In this document: positions 1-13,879 of the stretch, piece by piece
How the letters are laid out: each line of letters starts with the position of its first letter
How positions within the stretch are numbered: the first letter of the stretch is position 1
Source of the DNA: Megamerina dolium
Taxonomy: Eukaryota > Arthropoda > Insecta > Diptera > Megamerinidae
Length of the DNA: 64,000 bases
Assembly (NCBI GenBank): GCA_963854835.1
Contig: OY978525.1
Location: forward strand, 102,317,388 to 102,381,387
Reading direction: 5' to 3'
The notes under the pieces: model-generated
Told to the model about the DNA's origin: nothing
Databases searched by the model: none
The model's input: only the letters and a program-made list of their open reading frames with translations
Translations under genes and position numbers: made by a program

Positions 1-511
1 CAATAATAAATGATTAAAATAATTTCATTTAAAATCTGATTAAAAATGAATATAATATAAAATTTTATAAATGAAAACAAAATCAATCAATTTCAACTAG
101 TTCATCATGAATACAATTTTAAACATATTACATATAAATATCCCAATAATCTCTACTATAATATATTATTGAATATAATAAAATTAATTTATTTCCATAT
201 TATCTTGAAATCAATCCATCACAAATGTTGTCTATAATCAGAATGTTTATATACATACTGTAGTTATATACATAAGAATGTTGAAAGAGAAAGCCATGTT
301 CGTAAACATCGATGGGAGAGAATTTGTGACGAAGCGAAAGTTATATGCATGTAAAATACTAGAAAATACAATAAAGATCAACCATTAAAAAATCATCATT
401 TTTTTAGAAATGAGTAATTAATTAATTAATTCTAATACGAAGAAATAAGCTTAAATGTAAAATGATATATAAAAATTTGATTAATACATACTTTCAAGCT
501 AATACTATATA

Positions 512-608
<97 letters not shown>

Positions 609-2260
609 ACTATGCATATGGCAAATGTATTTAGATTTATTTAGATGCATGTGAATTTTTTGAAAAGAGTCAATCATTTTTTTTTTTTTGTATCATTTAT
701 GATTCTTTTGATTTAGATTGATCTGCCATCACAAATCTAACTTGTGGTCAAAAATAATTAACCTAAATTTCACTAAAGATCTAAATGATTAAATATGATT
801 GTTTTAAGCATAGAATAAAATGGAAATTAATTTATTAAATATTCATAATAAAGGTTTTCTTACCAGCAACATTCATTATAGAAATACATGTGTTGGTATA
901 GTAAATGCTATAATTTTTAATACATGCATTTATATGATAATACCTGAGGTTATTTTGAAGGAAAATATTTTACAAAAAAAATGTATATGCATAAAATGCG
1001 ACTAAATATTTAATTTTGGGTAGATTGTTATTTTTCATATTTAATAATTTGATTTAATTTTCATAAAATGTTCACGGATGGGCTCATTTATAAGCCTCAC
1101 TTATGGGTCATGAAATATCAATGAAATATATTAAGGAGAAGGTATTTACTGTAGACAGCAGTGGTGATTATAATAACTACTCTTCATTGCTTTTGTGATT
1201 ATTAAGAAAAATTGCATCTAAATCAACAAGATAATCACAGAAACTAGTAGCTACAATTTATTACCGATTATGGTTGATCATATCTCTAAATTTGATTGTC
1301 TCATATGTGCTCTATACATATTTGGGGAAAAAACAAAGTGTTGTACAATTTGGTTTAATGATCCATTATTTTGTAAACACTTTATTCTTTGTTCCTTTAA
1401 CTCTCTAACGCCACCTCTCCAACATATACTACTAGTTTACAAATTATGTCAAAAGTTTTGCACTCATTTTGACAAACCAACGTCAAAAAAAAAACGGAAA
1501 AGTAACACACAATTCGAAAGTAGGTTGGTGTAGTGTAATGTATTTTCGATTTACATATAAGCCAATAATAAAAATAATTGATTATTATTCATAAGGCGTA
1601 CAATGAACAAGACAGGTTTTATGTTTTATTATAAAAGTATTAATTGTTTTACTACACAAAGTTTAGTATGTGAAAACTAGATCTAGAAGTTGGTCAAGAA
1701 TTTGATGGTTTCTTTTTTTGTAACTTTAATGATTTTTTTTTTCTTTCAGATTTATTAATTTGGCTTTGATCGATTAAGAGATAAAAGAATAGAAAAATAT
1801 AAAATCTACAAAAAACAAAATGATTGATTGATTATATCAAATATAGGTTATAAAATCCGTTTAGGTACATGTATATTTACATATGTTTTTAACAACATTA
1901 GGGATTATGGGTTATAGGGTCAGTAATGTAATCTTAATCGATGCTACTCATCATGATGATGATGATGAGGATGATAATCGCATATAAATTCTAAACTAGA
2001 AACATTTACATTTATGTATTGTAACATATATACCATACATGTTTGTGTTATTAATAAATATTACGCCCAAAACTAACTAAGATTATATAGCAATGTTAAA
2101 AATTAGGCCAAGTTAAAGAGTTCATGATAATGATAGAAGAGAAGAGTCAAAGCCATATTATTCTTTTGTTGATACTGTGTGGTTTTATATTATACTCTAG
2201 AGTTGGCTGCATATGTAGCTTGATATCTTTCGTTCAATAAATATCAAATGTCAGTAAAAT
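1..2260. other. AT-rich non-coding DNA
   Basis: No gene is visible. Reading frames are short and the only longer one, near 460-644, is a translated AT microsatellite. The stretch holds homopolymer runs, a short GAT run near 1952-1976 and nothing resembling a conserved protein, tRNA or element end. Confidence 0.7.
515..606. repeat. (AT)n microsatellite, 46 units
   Basis: An uninterrupted 92-bp run of alternating A and T. Perfect runs of this length usually vary between individuals and often collapse in assemblies. Confidence 0.97.
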
Positions 2261-2267
2261 CAATTCA

Positions 2268-2284
2268 ACACACACACACACACA
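2268..2284. repeat. (AC)n microsatellite
   Basis: Short perfect AC dinucleotide run. Confidence 0.9.
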
Positions 2285-2419
2285 ACATGATCGTCTAGAC
2301 GGAATTTTTCTTGTTTTATATATTGTAGGTATAGATTTTTTCTTATTATTATTATTTTTATTTTATTTTATTTTTTTTGGAAGAATACCAACAAGTTCAA
2401 CAACAATTTTGAAATTGAA

Positions 2420-2420
<1 letters not shown>

Positions 2421-2461
<41 letters not shown>

Positions 2462-2474
2462 GCTGCTGTTGTTA
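2421..2474. repeat. (TTG)n microsatellite
   Basis: About 18 units of TTG with TGC interruptions near the right end. Confidence 0.95.
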
Positions 2475-2829
2475 TTCTTAAATGTTAAATGCTCATCCAT
2501 GACATATACATGCACAAGCATTTTTAGCTTGTCGAGTGCGCCTCACTGATGTTGCAACATGTTATATGTGTGTATATTTTGTTGTTGCACAACCATTTTT
2601 TTATTTTTGTATTTTTTTTTTTTTTGTTATTTCTATTACATCTATTCGTACATCTTTTTACGTTGTTGACAAGATGCTTTTAAAATGCGTGATTTTTATT
2701 TTAAACTGTGTTCGCGTGAGTGAGTGAGTGTGTTTAAAATGATGTAAAAACAAAATATGTGCATTTTGATATTTTTCTCATATTATTTTTAGCCACAACT
2801 CAGCTTAGTAACACACAAACAGACAGACA

Positions 2830-3029
2830 NNNNNNNNNNNNNNNNNNNNNNNNNNNNNNNNNNNNNNNNNNNNNNNNNNNNNNNNNNNNNNNNNNNNNNN
2901 NNNNNNNNNNNNNNNNNNNNNNNNNNNNNNNNNNNNNNNNNNNNNNNNNNNNNNNNNNNNNNNNNNNNNNNNNNNNNNNNNNNNNNNNNNNNNNNNNNNN
3001 NNNNNNNNNNNNNNNNNNNNNNNNNNNNN
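2830..3029. other. Assembly gap, 200 Ns
   Basis: Exactly 200 undetermined bases. A round number suggests a placeholder of unknown true length. The left flank ends in an ACAG-type simple repeat, which may be why assembly stopped here. Confidence 0.98.
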
Positions 3030-3568
3030 CCACTGACGACAGTTGTAATGCATATAAATTATTATCCCTGTTTGCCTCAATTATTCAGCTGCACATTCTA
3101 TTACTATAATTACAATAGTACCACCACATTAGTGCGACTCTTTTTTTAACAGGTCACTTCTACTGCAACAACATAGGGAAGTACCAAAAATAGTCGACTG
3201 ATGCAATGATTGAAAGTTTGATTGTTGTTGTAATTTAATTTTAATTTTATTTGAAATCATTTTCTATTCGGTAAGTCCACATACATAATATACTTATGTA
3301 TGTGTCTACAAATCTTTATCATCAATGTGATGCATGTTTCATGTTAGAGTTGTCTTCCTCTAAATATAATATACTATGAGTATATTCTTATATACGAGTA
3401 TTTATGTATATAATATAATGTGTATAGCTGTGACTTTATTTATGTATAGGTATTTTATTAATGTCTGTATCTACATATGTGATTGTTGTAATTAAAAACT
3501 CGAATTTCTTGTGTGGCAACTGTAAATATATGTTTATTGTATACACTTACATCTGTATTTATATACTT

Positions 3569-3571
<3 letters not shown>

Positions 3572-3614
<43 letters not shown>
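3572..3614. repeat. (AT)n microsatellite
   Basis: A 43-bp alternating TA run. Confidence 0.95.
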
Positions 3615-3619
<5 letters not shown>

Positions 3620-5029
3620 AGCATCTACAGATGTTTATGTGTGGAAATAGTAACAATAACAATAACAAAACAACAAAACAACTAAAGCTATAATAAAAAC
3701 CAACAAATACTCAGTGGATACAATAATGTCGACAAAGCAATAACAAAACGTCAAGAGTCTGTGCACACACATGTGAGTTTTGTCACCATTTAAAAGATCT
3801 ATATACACACACACACACAAGTCTATTTACAAATACATATGTATACATGTTGTATGTGTGTACGTACATATAGCATATATATGGCCCATATGTACCCAAC
3901 GAGAAAATGAGTGCTCGAAGAGACGGAAGAGACCTCTCATACTCATTATTAGTTTTATTTTATTTAATCCTATTTGTTGCTTACAAATGAGTCCATAATA
4001 CTCTATTAAAGAATAATTAAAGAAAAAAATATTTAAACTCAAATTAAAAATCCGAATATTTATTATTGTTTTTTCAAACTCAAATTAAATTCTTTTTCGC
4101 AATGATCCGTGCATAACGCTTTGCGACAGGAGCAACAGAATTTGCCATACTCGTAGTAGTATGAAAAATGTTATTCTAGGAAAATAAGGTTCAGTGCCGC
4201 TCTTAAAGTCCTCCATGTGCATATTGGCTATAAGGGCATTTAAGCGACAACTTAAACGACAACCATGAACTCTTTAGTTATTAAAATTGATTATTTCTCC
4301 GACTTGAACATTTATTTTGGATAAAAAAAAATTTATATTTTGTTTGAAATTTAATATACACTTTTTATATACACATCGGTATATAATTTTATATTTTTTG
4401 CAAATATGTAATGTGCTTGCATTGCGCCCACTTTTCACCTCTTATGCTCCCATTGCGTATCGACATATATGTGACTTTTACGTATATACATATCTTTAGT
4501 GACTATTAGAGTGTAAAAATAATAGCGCAATTAATGTTTCAATGACTTTGTATTATTTTTTATGGACAATTGATGTTTGATTAATATCAACCAATCATAT
4601 TATTGGCAATGATACGATATACGTACAATAAAATGTGACTGACGTTGTGTGATGTGTTGTCAGATTGCAAAACCAATTAGAAAAATTTATTAATAAAAAT
4701 TAATCAAAACTATCAACATTTATTAGACTAATGCACTCAAAAACATAATTTATACTTTCAAATAAAAAAATATCAGTTGAACTTTATTGCTATCTTAGAA
4801 ATTATATACTTTCAATAGCAATTCGGGCACCAAAGATGACGGTATCGTACTCATTTTTAATGAGATTAGAGCAAAATAGCTGAATGGATCAAATAAATGA
4901 CTTGATTGCCTTATGTAATAAAAATCTACTAAAATATAAATAGATTAGCATGCAGACTGCTCAGTGCGCTGAATTCAATGGCGTGATATATTCAGAAGTC
5001 GGAGTCTCAGATTTTTTGTCAAACTTTAA

Positions 5030-5330
5030 AACGTCATAACACACTTAATGGATTACATGGAGTAGATGGATTAATACTGTAGTGATTAAAACTGATTGCC
5101 AGAAATATTAGAATCGAGCCCTATATTTCATATAGCTTCCATATAAATTCACTGCAAATTTTTCATTCATTTCAGTCTTCCATCTGGGACAATAAAATTT
5201 GCTAATAAATAAATTTTGTAGAGAGGAATAATTTCACTCGAAATTGGCAAGCCCGGCTCATTATTAAATGTAGTTCTCATACAAAGTCACTGCTACGTTG
5301 CATTCAATGATATCGTTACCTAGTATACTC
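5030..5330 (+). repeat. Possible worn copy of the ~155-bp-unit repeat
   Basis: Two short stretches resemble the units of the large repeats at 27.2-28.8 and 31.0-32.5 kb: 'atggattaatactgta' near 5067, and a CATATAGCTTCCATA-type phrase near 5128 followed by CTCATACAAAG near 5277. The spacing between the two CCATA-type phrases is near 150 bp. The match is weak and was judged by eye. Confidence 0.3.
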
Positions 5331-7299
5331 CCTAAAATCTTGAGTATATATTTTTTAGCTGTTGAAAGTATACGATATTGAACAATTCATAGATTCTTTT
5401 GCCTCTTCCATTACATTCCACATACATTGCAATAAATATTAGCGTTGCACTATATGCAAATCCTTTGCAACAATGTTTATACGCATATATCAATGTATTA
5501 TATTATACTTATACATATATAATATATAATGCATACATACTATCATCAGAAAATCACAAAAACATGCACAATCGACGCTTTAAAGAATCCGCTTGCAAAG
5601 CGTCATGTTAGAGAACATCACGTATGACACAGCTCATTTAATATTCCTAATACACAACACCGCTATGTGCATACATATCAAATATACATACATATATGTA
5701 TATACATATGTATATGTATATGTATGTATAAATTAATAAATTTATACATAATGTAGTTTTGATTTGTGCTGAATTAAGATTCTTTTGTGTTTTTTTTTTT
5801 ATCAAATTTGTTGATGGTTCGTGGTTTGTTATTTTGTATTTTTCAATCACCAACATCACACCAATCATTATTTATGCGGAAACTTGGAATTTTTTTTTTT
5901 TCTCTTTTCTTTTATTCTATTTAGAATTTTAATATAAATTCTAAAATAAAGATTCTATTAAGAACTAATAAAAATATATATAAAAAAAAAATTATAATAA
6001 CAATAATAATAATAAGAATAAAATAGAAATTTTATAAATTTTTTGTGTTTATTATTAAATTTATGTGACACCCTATGGTGACAATATACAGAAGAGATAC
6101 AGGTATATAAACCTATATATAATATAATCATATGTTTATATAGTTAATACATATGTATATATTCAAGCACATATGTACATACATATGTATAAACAGATGT
6201 ATCTTCATTAAACCACAAACCACTTAGTCAGCACAATTGTATACCTTAAAGCAAGCTATCAACATCACATAACAACACACACAACACAACCAAAAATGAG
6301 AAGAAGAAGAAGCATACAATTCTAAGAATAAAAAAACAATTATAATTATAATAATGATAATAATACTATATAATAAGAATAATAATAATAGTAGAAATAA
6401 TATAAAAAATTGGTTTTTCATTATTACTGGTACTGGTTGGTGTGTTGATTGGAGGTTTCTGCTAGCTAACAGATATTGCTGCTGATTCATTCATACAAAG
6501 TTTTTGTATTTTTTTTTTTCTCCTTCTTATTAAGAATATAAGAATACATAAAAAGGCGCCAATACTATGAGCGAATCAAGTGTGTTTGGTATACTAGATG
6601 AATACCCCAGGGTTAGCTTAGCACAGCAAGCATCATGCTTCACATTATACATAATTTAGCAAAATGCGATAATTTATAATTAGCAGTGTAGTATAAAAAT
6701 TAATGAAATTTAAGAATATTATTACTATTAGTAAGGTGTTGAAATGAGATTTATAAAAAAATTTAAAAATAATAATATACGTTTCTTCTTTGTCAAATGT
6801 ATTTCTCTTTTTTTGTACTACAAGTTCAATGGCTTTAATTTAATGAATTTTCATATTTATATGGGTACATACTTTTATTTACTCTATTATAATATTATAT
6901 TACGTATATTTTATGACTGCTTGCCATATATTAGAAAATTTTTATAGTACGAAATCATTAGTATGATAAATATAATTTTTTTTATTTATGTGTATTTGTC
7001 TTGTGTGTGTGTGTGTGTGTATTTACAAGTACCTACTACAAAATAATGATAATTGTTATTATCGGTAAAATTAAGCGAACAATAGATAAAAACGTTAAAA
7101 TTAATATAGGTAATATACACGGTTAGGTTAAGTTAATGCGTATGCCTGATTACATTCTGATACCTTCAGGGCTTTTATACAAATAATTGCGGCATTTCGT
7201 TTCATATTAACCACAAATTTCATTCATACTGAACCAGAAAACTGAAGAGAAATTTCTCAAAAAATTAACGGGAATCCCTAAACAGGCAATTTCTCTAGG

Positions 7300-8060
7300 T
7301 TGTATGTGTTTACAATGTCGTTTTTCATGAGTTTTTGGATTCATCTAGCAAAACAATTAGATAAGGAGTAAGTATGCCAGGGAAATATTGAGCACGAAAA
7401 GTTAATAGTAATAATAATTAATCAGTCTTTCATTTGACTCTTATAACAATGCTTCCTTTGCAATTATGGCAGTATTGTCGATTTTTAGGCTTTCTAAGGT
7501 TAATTCCATCCAAGGGGAAATGTACTAAATGATAAAAACCGAGAGTAACCAGGCAAGGAAAATTTTGAGAATGAAAATTTAATCTTACATTTCACTCCTC
7601 TAGAAGCGATTTCCTCTATAAATATGGCATTATTAGTCGACTTTCAGGCGTTCTTAGATTTATATTGTAGGAGAACCCTTCTAAAAGGAAAACAGAATGA
7701 GGAAGTAAGACTGAATGAAATGTTTGGCGTACCGAGCATACATTTTACTCCTGTATGGGCAACTTCAGGGCAATTGTGGGATTACTTAACGATTTTTCTC
7801 ATATTTTTAAACTGTAATCTCTCAAGGAAGTAGGTCTGAATGAAATGTTTGGGGTATCGAGCATACATTTTACTCCTCTATGGACAACTTCTGGGCAGTT
7901 GTGGAATTATTTAACGATTTTTCTCATATTTTAAAACTGTAATCCCTCAAGGAAGTAGGTCTGAATGAAATGTTTGGCGTATCGAGCATACATTTTGGGC
8001 AGTTGTGGGGTTATTTGTCGATTTTTTTTTAAATTTTAAACTATAATCTCTTACAGCTAC
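7300..8060 (+). repeat. Degenerate tandem array, 125-bp unit at its right end
   Basis: The phrase CTGAATGAAATGTTTGG recurs at 7711, 7836 and 7961, an exact spacing of 125 bp. The shared unit also includes CGAGCATACATTTTACTCC and an ATTTAACGATTTTTCTCA segment. The third unit carries an internal deletion. Upstream, at about 7380-7660, more diverged copies can be seen: GTCGATTTTTAGGC at 7477 and GTCGACTTTCAGGC at 7636, spaced 159 bp apart. A 69-codon frame over the array has no similarity that I recognise and is probably accidental. Confidence 0.75.
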
Positions 8061-9625
8061 CATCGTTTGACTCACATATTTTTTCTTCTTTTTTTATTTA
8101 CTAATAAAAATCTCTTAATTCTTCTTACCATTCAATAATTTGTTTTATTTTCAATTAAATTTTTATTACCCATTTATATTTAATTATGTTTCGTTTTACT
8201 TTTACAAGTTCGCGTTTATTTATGTACATTTTCATTATTATTTCTTTGGTCACTTTTATTTATCGATTCATTGTCATTTTGTGAATTTGCATAAAACAAG
8301 TAATCAACTAAACTCATTTAAGTGATTCACAGGGTCTCATAAAATCATATGTCGAAATTTCACGTTTGACTAAAATACGATGATTGTAAATATTTTCTCA
8401 TAATTATATATACTATTTCAACACACAATCATACCATTCTAAATCATTTTTCACCATTCAATTCAATATTTAAACTATTATCAATAATCTTCCAAAATTT
8501 TGACAATATAAATTAGTATGACACATTGTAAATCACTTAAACAAAAATTAATAGCAATATGCATTTATATTGCAAAAAGTAAAAATCTTAACAATATATT
8601 TAGTAATTATATTTTATTGCATAAAAATGCCATTAAAAATTTGTTGTTGTTGCCAATAAATAGTAAATACTATAGTCATTGTGAAGAATAGCGGCACAGA
8701 GAAAAACACAACTTTACAAATGTCATGAATAATTTAACAAGCAAATAAAAAACAAAACATAATATTACAAATAACAACAAATAGTTAAACGAACTTGATT
8801 TTGAATTGAATGAAAATATTATTGCTAATATATGTACCATACATAGGTACTATTTGTATTATAAAGATTATAAATGCGAAAGTATAGAATATGGTATTCT
8901 TAGTAAACATGTTGCTATGTTTTCCCTGCAACATGTGTAGATGTTGCAGAGCGAACACAGACAATATACAAATAGTATATTTATCGTTAATTATTAGAGG
9001 TTAAAACTATTTCTTGAACATTAACAATTATTATATTTTTATTTTCCGTTTTCATTGACCTCTTCTAGGAAATGTGCATATATAAAATTGAAAGTGTAAA
9101 AAATGCAAAAATAATTATTTCTGTGTTTTCAATTTCAATTTTGGATTTTATGATTTTCTCTTTTCTATTCAATAATATTTTTTAATAAGGTTTTGTCAAC
9201 ATTAATTTTAAATATATTAATTTATTTCTGCTATTGCTTTGAGTAGCTTTTTTCTGCTGCTTGCAAAAAGAGGGTATTCAACTTTAGTGAGTTAACCATA
9301 AGGAAAAAAATATATAAAATATATATTTCTTTATAGTTTATCATAAACAATTTATTAATATTACTATGTGTTCAAGTAAGTATAAAAATTATACAAAAAT
9401 CTATTAAAAATATTACAAAATGAAAACTTACCTTTTGCTCTTCTTGATCTGTTGCTTATATAGAACTCGAACAATTCAATGATTTGTTGATTTACTTTTT
9501 ATTACAATGTTAATTGCAATTGTTATGTTAGTATTATCCATAAAAGTGTTCACTGTTGACAATTTTCTTCTTCGAATGCTTAAAACACAATTCTTACAAG
9601 AAGTCTATTGCAATTCTTTTCCTTC

Positions 9626-9626
<1 letters not shown>

Positions 9627-9673
<47 letters not shown>
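9627..9673. repeat. (TTA)n microsatellite
   Basis: A perfect trinucleotide run of about 15 units, followed by a T/C-rich stretch. Confidence 0.95.
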
Positions 9674-9674
<1 letters not shown>

Positions 9675-10218
9675 TTTTTTCTTCTTTTTCTCTTTCTTTG
9701 TTTTGCAAATATTATCTGCAATATTTGCCAGCACAATTTTATAAGATATTTATGCGCACCACACAAACTGGTAGAATATGTTTTAATAAAAAATCACCAC
9801 CTTTCGAAAAAAATAGAAGAGAAGAGAAAATTTTATATTATAACAACAACAAAAATAAACAGAAATAATAAAGAATAATAAATATGTATCATAGAAATAT
9901 AAATTAGTATGCATTGAGGCAAACAAGCAAGCACTAAACAGCGATCTTAGTTTGGTTGGATTGGCTACTTTTTAGTTGATTGAGTTCATTTTTTTATTTT
10001 TTAATAAATGATAATTTAGAATACATATATGACGTACATATTTGAATTGCTAGTTTACTCTTAAGATCGATTCAATTGAATTTCGAATAATTCAAGGAAA
10101 TATATATTTAATCTATAAAGTAAAATAATGAAGGAAATTAATATGACGAAAAAATATTCATTTATTCGATGGCAATATATAAACATATGATTTTACTAGT
10201 GTAGTTCACGTTCATCAA

Positions 10219-10261
10219 TGCATATGCACGCATGCATTGATGTTGCATGCGTGCATATGCA
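10219..10261. repeat. Perfect 18-bp inverted repeat with 7-base loop
   Basis: The left arm (10219-10236) and right arm (10244-10261) are exact reverse complements built from GCATATGC and GCATGC words. The right arm continues into a 19-bp phrase, GTGCATATGCAAAATATGA, that occurs again exactly at 10382-10400. As RNA it could form a strong stem. It may equally mark the end of a short mobile element. Confidence 0.85.
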
Positions 10262-12726
10262 AAATATGATTGCAAAAAATTGCAACCACATCAATAAAGT
10301 GTACAATTACTCTGCGCTTGAAAGTATGCAACAATAAAAACCTAAGCAACATTATGATATGATTTACATGGCCTTGCAAAAGTGCATATGCAAAATATGA
10401 GTATGTAGTTTGCAATAACAACTACAAAATATACTAAAGTCCATTTACTAAATGAATTTACTGAATTTCACACACTTAAAATAATTGACATATAATAAAA
10501 TGTAAACAATATTGATTAACAATTAGTGTCGCAAAGTAAAACTTAATAAATTCGATTGGAAATAAATTGCAAATATTTGTTTTCTTTGCAATTTTGCAAT
10601 ACTATATGCACAAGCGCGTGAATACTGCTAGTATTTTATTGTAAATAATAATGCTATCGATTTTCCCTATTATGCTTATTGTTATTATTATTAATTATTA
10701 TTATATTATTATTAACATTACACATTAGTTTACTCAATTGTAATTCTATATGTCAATTTTTGTATTTGTAATATATGCATACACTCTAGTTGTAATCATA
10801 CATGTACTTGTAGTAGAATATAATTATTTATAAATAATACAAATCTATATGTTTATATGATATTTGTTTGTTTAATATTATTGATATAGTTATTCTTATA
10901 TAAGACTATGGATGTGTAGGAAAATGTAGGAAAATAAATAGAATATGAAAAAATTGATAATATAATATTTGTGGTTTAGGGGACAATCTATCGACTAGAT
11001 GTTACCCTGTAAAAAGTTTATAATTTTTTAATTGAATCACTTGATTTATCTTATCACATTTATATGCTTTTCAAAACTTTTGAAGCATTTTTAATAGTCA
11101 TCATACTATATAGGTTGAAATACAGTAGGTATTTAAGAGCCAAACACAAAAGTAAGAATATTCCCATTTAACTATTGGAATTGAAAATTTATATGATATT
11201 TATTACAAGTGAAAATTTAATGCCAAAACTCTATTTTACAATCTTTTAATATTGTTACTTAAAATCGATTGTTGAGCCATTCCTTAAAACAAAATCCAAT
11301 TTGAGTTAAAGTACCCATATTGTCTTACTGTTTAGAGCAAAAGTGCGCACAAGTTCCTTATGTCAGTTCATTATAATAAAAAAAGGGGAAACAAAATTAC
11401 TTGGATATGTACCTACACTGAAAAAAAAACGACAATTTTATTTTGTAAAAAATTATCTATAATGAAAAAACCATCAAAGAAACAATATTACTCCAGATAT
11501 CCTTTAAATCTTCCTTGATTCTTACGATAAATTATCCAACTTTATATCGAGGTCAGAATTGTAGACAATTTTAATGAATATTCAATGATGAATATCATCA
11601 GTGCTGTAGTGTATTCCCATAGTTACAGTATTAGTGTGAATTTGACACTAACTATTTGTCATTGTCGCATTATCAACCTCTAATATTTATTATGAATTTA
11701 ACACTTTGCAAATAACAAAGATTTTCTGCACTTAAACCTTACATTTACATTCGAATATTTGCAGGCAATTGTAATGAAATTGCTTCTAATCACATGTGAC
11801 TACGAATCTTATGACAACAAGATCATTTGACACCACTTTAAAGCCCAAATTTACAAATTTATTGTCCAAATGAGCAAATAAAAAATCTAAATGTCGTCAA
11901 AATAGTGTGAAAAATTCCAACTCAACTCGAAAATGTTTGTTTATATATCCATCACAAATATCTATTTTACATTTTGATGATAATAATTTTTTCAACACCA
12001 TCTCTTCGACACGTTACAGAAGCCATAAGTAACATTACAGAGTGAGAGCGTTCCTATTATATTGTACTTATAATATTATTGTCATTGATGTATGATTTTT
12101 TTTTCTCTGATTTTTTTTTTTTTCAATTCTTCACTCAACTTTAAATTCCAACATGATAAACGTGGTCTGCAAACTAAAAGAGACGCGCGCGAATGTATTT
12201 ACATGCATATGAAGCTACGTTCAAAAATTGGCAACACAAAAAGATAATCTACATATGTATATATTAAAAAAAAAAATCACTTAAGCAGCGATAAGTAAAC
12301 GCTTCAAAAGAAGAGTCCAAATAAATACAAAAGAAATAATATATTTTTATGCAAATGACCATACTTAGAAAGAGAGTGTTTGAAAGAGATAGATTCAAAT
12401 ACAAAAACAAAAAAACGCGGCTTAGAAATTTTATTCAAAACACATCACAGCAACACGTTAAAACGAATGATGATGACGAACTATGAAACAAATAACCAAT
12501 TCACCGCAAAAATGACACAACACAACAAGTGACAATGATGAACGTCACAAATAATAAAAATACCAACGATATTATCAACGATAAGTTGAAGGTAAAATAA
12601 GTAAGCAAGCACAACAGAAATTAGATTGTACGAACTCGTACACATAGAGCAGAGTAATCAATAATAATAATAATCATATTTAATCATAATAAATAAATGA
12701 ATAAATATTCGTATTTCTATATATGT

Positions 12727-12747
12727 ATATATATATATATATATATA
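12727..12747. repeat. (AT)n microsatellite
   Basis: Short perfect AT run. Confidence 0.9.
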
Positions 12748-13227
12748 CAATACAAATAGTATCATAGTGGAAGTATATGCATATGTAGGCATATACATAC
12801 ATAAGCATGTATGTAGATTGACAGGCAAGAAAACACGCTTTAGTAATATTAATAATCATAAACATTTTTTGCCGATGAACAAACAGTACATACACAATAC
12901 GAATCGATCGCTTGATCGATCGAACGATTTGAACGAATGCGGACTCTTGGCAACGCACTTTAAGTTGTCGTTGAAAAATCATACTCAACTCACTAATTCA
13001 AGTTAAACGTGCACGTTTTGAATATTTAATAGTAAACGCCATCATTTGTATAGTACCTGGCTATACAATATGTATATATACATCAACTTAATACACGTAC
13101 GCATGTATGTGAGTATGTATGCATGTGTAGGTAATGTTTGTTTGTTTATATGTAAATTATAATATTTGTGTTTATTATTTGTTGTTTTGTTTTGCTCATT
13201 TGCCTCATTTGTTTTGTTTGTTTTAAT

Positions 13228-13249
13228 TCTCTCTCTCTCTCTCTCTCTT
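13228..13249. repeat. (CT)n microsatellite
   Basis: Perfect CT run followed by a looser CTTCT stretch. GA/CT runs are candidate GAGA-factor-type sites in flies, but nothing else here supports that. Confidence 0.9.
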
Positions 13250-13552
13250 ACTCTTCTTCTCTTTGTTTATTTGTTTATTAGCGTAATTACATAGGTAACT
13301 TTATGCATTTTATATAAAATTGTTTTTAGTAATTTTCATGCAAAATTTTCCATAGAAATTTTATGCATTTTATGCATTTTAAACATTTCATTAATATGCC
13401 ACACACACAATTGTACTCATTTCAATAAATTACACAAACTGAATTTAGGATTTGTTTTTTTGTTTTTTGTATTCTATCTTATAACTAGTAGCTAAGTATA
13501 TATGTACAATATATGACCAATGCCAATTAGAATGATAATAGATATATAGCAA

Positions 13553-13594
13553 TACATACAAACATACATGCATATGCATGTATGTTTGTATGTA
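13553..13594. repeat. 42-bp perfect palindrome
   Basis: The sequence reads identically on both strands for 42 bases with no spacer. It is centred on CATATG at 13571-13576 and built from TACATACA, AACATACATG and their complements. Spacerless palindromes of this size tend to be unstable, so an exact copy is unusual. Confidence 0.93.
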
Positions 13595-13879
13595 CCATAA
13601 CAATTATGGAAAGAAAGAATAAGAGAAAAATAATAACAGGTGTTAATATATGATTTTTTTTCACTTTTTTTTTTTACTTAAAAATTGTACCTAAAACTGT
13701 CAAAATTGAGAGCATTCCAAAAAATAAATCAACGACACAAAACTCTAATATAATTCAAAAATTTTGGGGAACGGCTTTTAAAGAAAAAATTTTCAAAATT
13801 TCTAAAACAAAACTACAAATTATTTTTAGAAATAAAAAACATTAATAATAAAAAATTTTAATATTAATTGTATTTTATT

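Larger units (their letters stand above)
3030..7250. other. AT-rich non-coding DNA with simple repeats
   Basis: No supported gene. Contains an AT microsatellite at 3572-3614, a dense cluster of ACATATGTA-type words at about 5670-5735, a GT run at 7002-7020, and a possible worn repeat fragment near 5030-5330 listed separately. The short reading frames here are full of Tyr-Ile and Ile-Ile runs encoded by simple sequence. Confidence 0.65.
8061..12660. other. AT-rich non-coding DNA
   Basis: No gene seen. Contains a TTA microsatellite (9627-9673) and an inverted repeat near 10.2 kb, both listed separately. The longest frame, over 9507-9878, is driven by the TTA microsatellite reading as poly-Leu, poly-Tyr or poly-Ile. 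Confidence 0.65.

Noticed and set aside
462..644. 60-codon frame rich in Tyr-Ile
   Set aside because: It is a translation of the AT microsatellite.
2759..3109. Frames spanning the N gap
   Set aside because: They consist mostly of undetermined residues and carry no information.
9507..9878. 123-codon frame with poly-Leu
   Set aside because: Driven by the TTA microsatellite; the overlapping frames give poly-Tyr and poly-Ile.
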